From: an uncultured Clostridium sp.
GTDB taxonomy: Bacteria; Bacillota_A; Clostridia; TANB77; CAG-508
Length of the DNA: 15,453 bases
Reading direction: 5' to 3'
Assembly (NCBI GenBank): GCA_905200315.1
Contig: CAJKKA010000030.1
Span: 1-15,453, forward strand
The position numbers were made by a program, and so were the translations under genes. Below the pieces are notes generated by a model. The model was not told where the DNA came from. It ran no database searches and worked only from the letters and a program-made list of their open reading frames with translations. Below, piece after piece: positions 14,887 through 15,453 of the stretch; position 1 is the stretch's first letter; every line of letters starts with the position of its first letter.

Positions 14887-14929
14887 ATTCTCGAAACTTT
14901 TTTAAAATTACAGCAAAGGAGGGTTCATT

Positions 14930-15453
14930 ATGACGAAAAAAGATTTGAATTTTTTGGTGAAAGTTCACATTCAAAAATCAGAAGGAGATGACACAGTTAT
15001 TTCTATTACATTGGGGCAGCTACATGACATAATAGTAGCACATCCATCAGGAAACATTACTTTTAAAATTGGAGATGAATTGTTATCAATTGAAAGAAGC
15101 CAAGTTATTGAAATTTATAATTTTGCTAAGCAACAGTTAATCAATGCTAAAAACACAGTTCCTGTACGGTTAAAAGATTATTTGATTGATGTATCATCAA
15201 GTAAGAAGAGTACACAGACAGAAAAAATTTCTTCAAGAGATGAGGAGATTGAAAAACTTTGGTCATGCATGTTATTAAAGAAGAAAAACAATGCAATTCT
15301 TGTTGGCGAACATGGTGTTGGAAAAACAACAATGCTTCTTGAAGTTGTTCGGCAGTTAAAAACAGGTGAAGCACCAAGCCAAATTACCTCTTGCAAAGTT
15401 ATTCAGCTGAATACTTCAAAATTGCTGAAAATCAGGTCTGACTTTAGTATGAA
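14930..15453 (+). CDS. Clp-like AAA+ ATPase, N-terminal part (runs off the window)
   Basis: An open frame of 174 codons has no stop before the window ends. It starts at ATG 14930, with AAAGGAGGG about seven bases upstream. Residues 1-100 (M-T-K-K-D-L-N-F-L-V-K-V-H-I, later L-G-Q-L-H-D-I-I-V-A) are unfamiliar and are not a Clp_N repeat. From about 106, R-D-E-E-I-E-K-L-W-S-C-M-L-L-K-K-K-N-N-A-I-L-V-G-E-H-G-V-G-K-T-T follows the first ATPase domain of ClpA/B/C proteins, with Walker A at 126-133 and E-H in place of the usual E-P. I expect a ClpC/ClpB-related ATPase that remodels or unfolds proteins, possibly with a specialised N-domain. It lies next to the beta-CASP gene but has its own promoter. 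The full length and any peptidase-docking loop cannot be seen. Confidence 0.75.
   Translation, partial: MTKKDLNFLVKVHIQKSEGDDTVISITLGQLHDIIVAHPSGNITFKIGDELLSIERSQVIEIYNFAKQQLINAKNTVPVRLKDYLIDVSSSKKSTQTEKISSRDEEIEKLWSCMLLKKKNNAILVGEHGVGKTTMLLEVVRQLKTGEAPSQITSCKVIQLNTSKLLKIRSDFSM

Noticed and set aside
1..15453. tRNA, rRNA, CRISPR array or complete insertion sequence
   Set aside because: I saw no cloverleaf-like or rRNA segments, no regularly spaced repeats, and no transposase or terminal inverted repeats with target duplications.

Overview
The window comes from a very AT-rich, low-GC Gram-positive genome, most likely an uncultured gut-type clostridium. Supporting signs are the strong AGGAGG-like ribosome binding sites, Rho-independent terminators, a monofunctional aspartate kinase, a bacterial release factor 2 gene, and the sporulation/division cluster yabP-yabQ-divIC. 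I cannot name a species.

Layout. (1) Positions 1-3620 are accessory DNA. A small one-helix membrane protein overlaps a 781-residue helical protein, and the two share a duplicated 22-residue Asn-rich motif at their junction. A decayed SEC-C zinc-tail remnant and a broken RhuM-family gene follow. The stretch ends in two terminators, one of them inside a GC-rich dispersed repeat. (2) Positions 3620-7640 hold a large surface protein (signal peptide, cohesin-like domain, LPFAG-like motif, transmembrane hairpin, dockerin-like loop, right-handed beta-helix). prfB (RF2) follows only 17 bases later and carries the classical CTT TGA C programmed +1 frameshift. (3) Positions 7640-9075 hold two GC-rich repeat copies, a hairpin leader and lysC (aspartate kinase). 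(4) Positions 9088-10576 hold, on the minus strand, a PIN-PhoH ATPase whose PIN catalytic acids look lost, with its own promoter and an operator-like inverted repeat. (5) Positions 10663-11820 are yabP, a frameshifted yabQ and divIC. (6) Positions 11903-13251 are rho. (7) Positions 13263-15453 are a beta-CASP metallo-beta-lactamase-fold RNase-like gene and the 5' part of a Clp-like AAA+ ATPase gene, each with its own promoter.

How the parts fit. prfB, lysC, yabP-yabQ-divIC and rho are chromosomal housekeeping or sporulation genes. The phoH2-like, beta-CASP and AAA+ genes look less AT-rich and use Arg codons such as CGG. Two of them (phoH2-like and AAA+) share an almost identical promoter layout, which suggests a co-acquired or co-regulated set connected with RNA or protein quality control.

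The best candidate for an undescribed system is the first gene pair. It pairs a membrane-effector-like protein with a large helical, sensor-like protein, and the two share one motif at C-terminus and N-terminus respectively. That is the arrangement expected of amyloid-type or homotypic signalling modules in bacterial immunity. This is an inference from architecture only.
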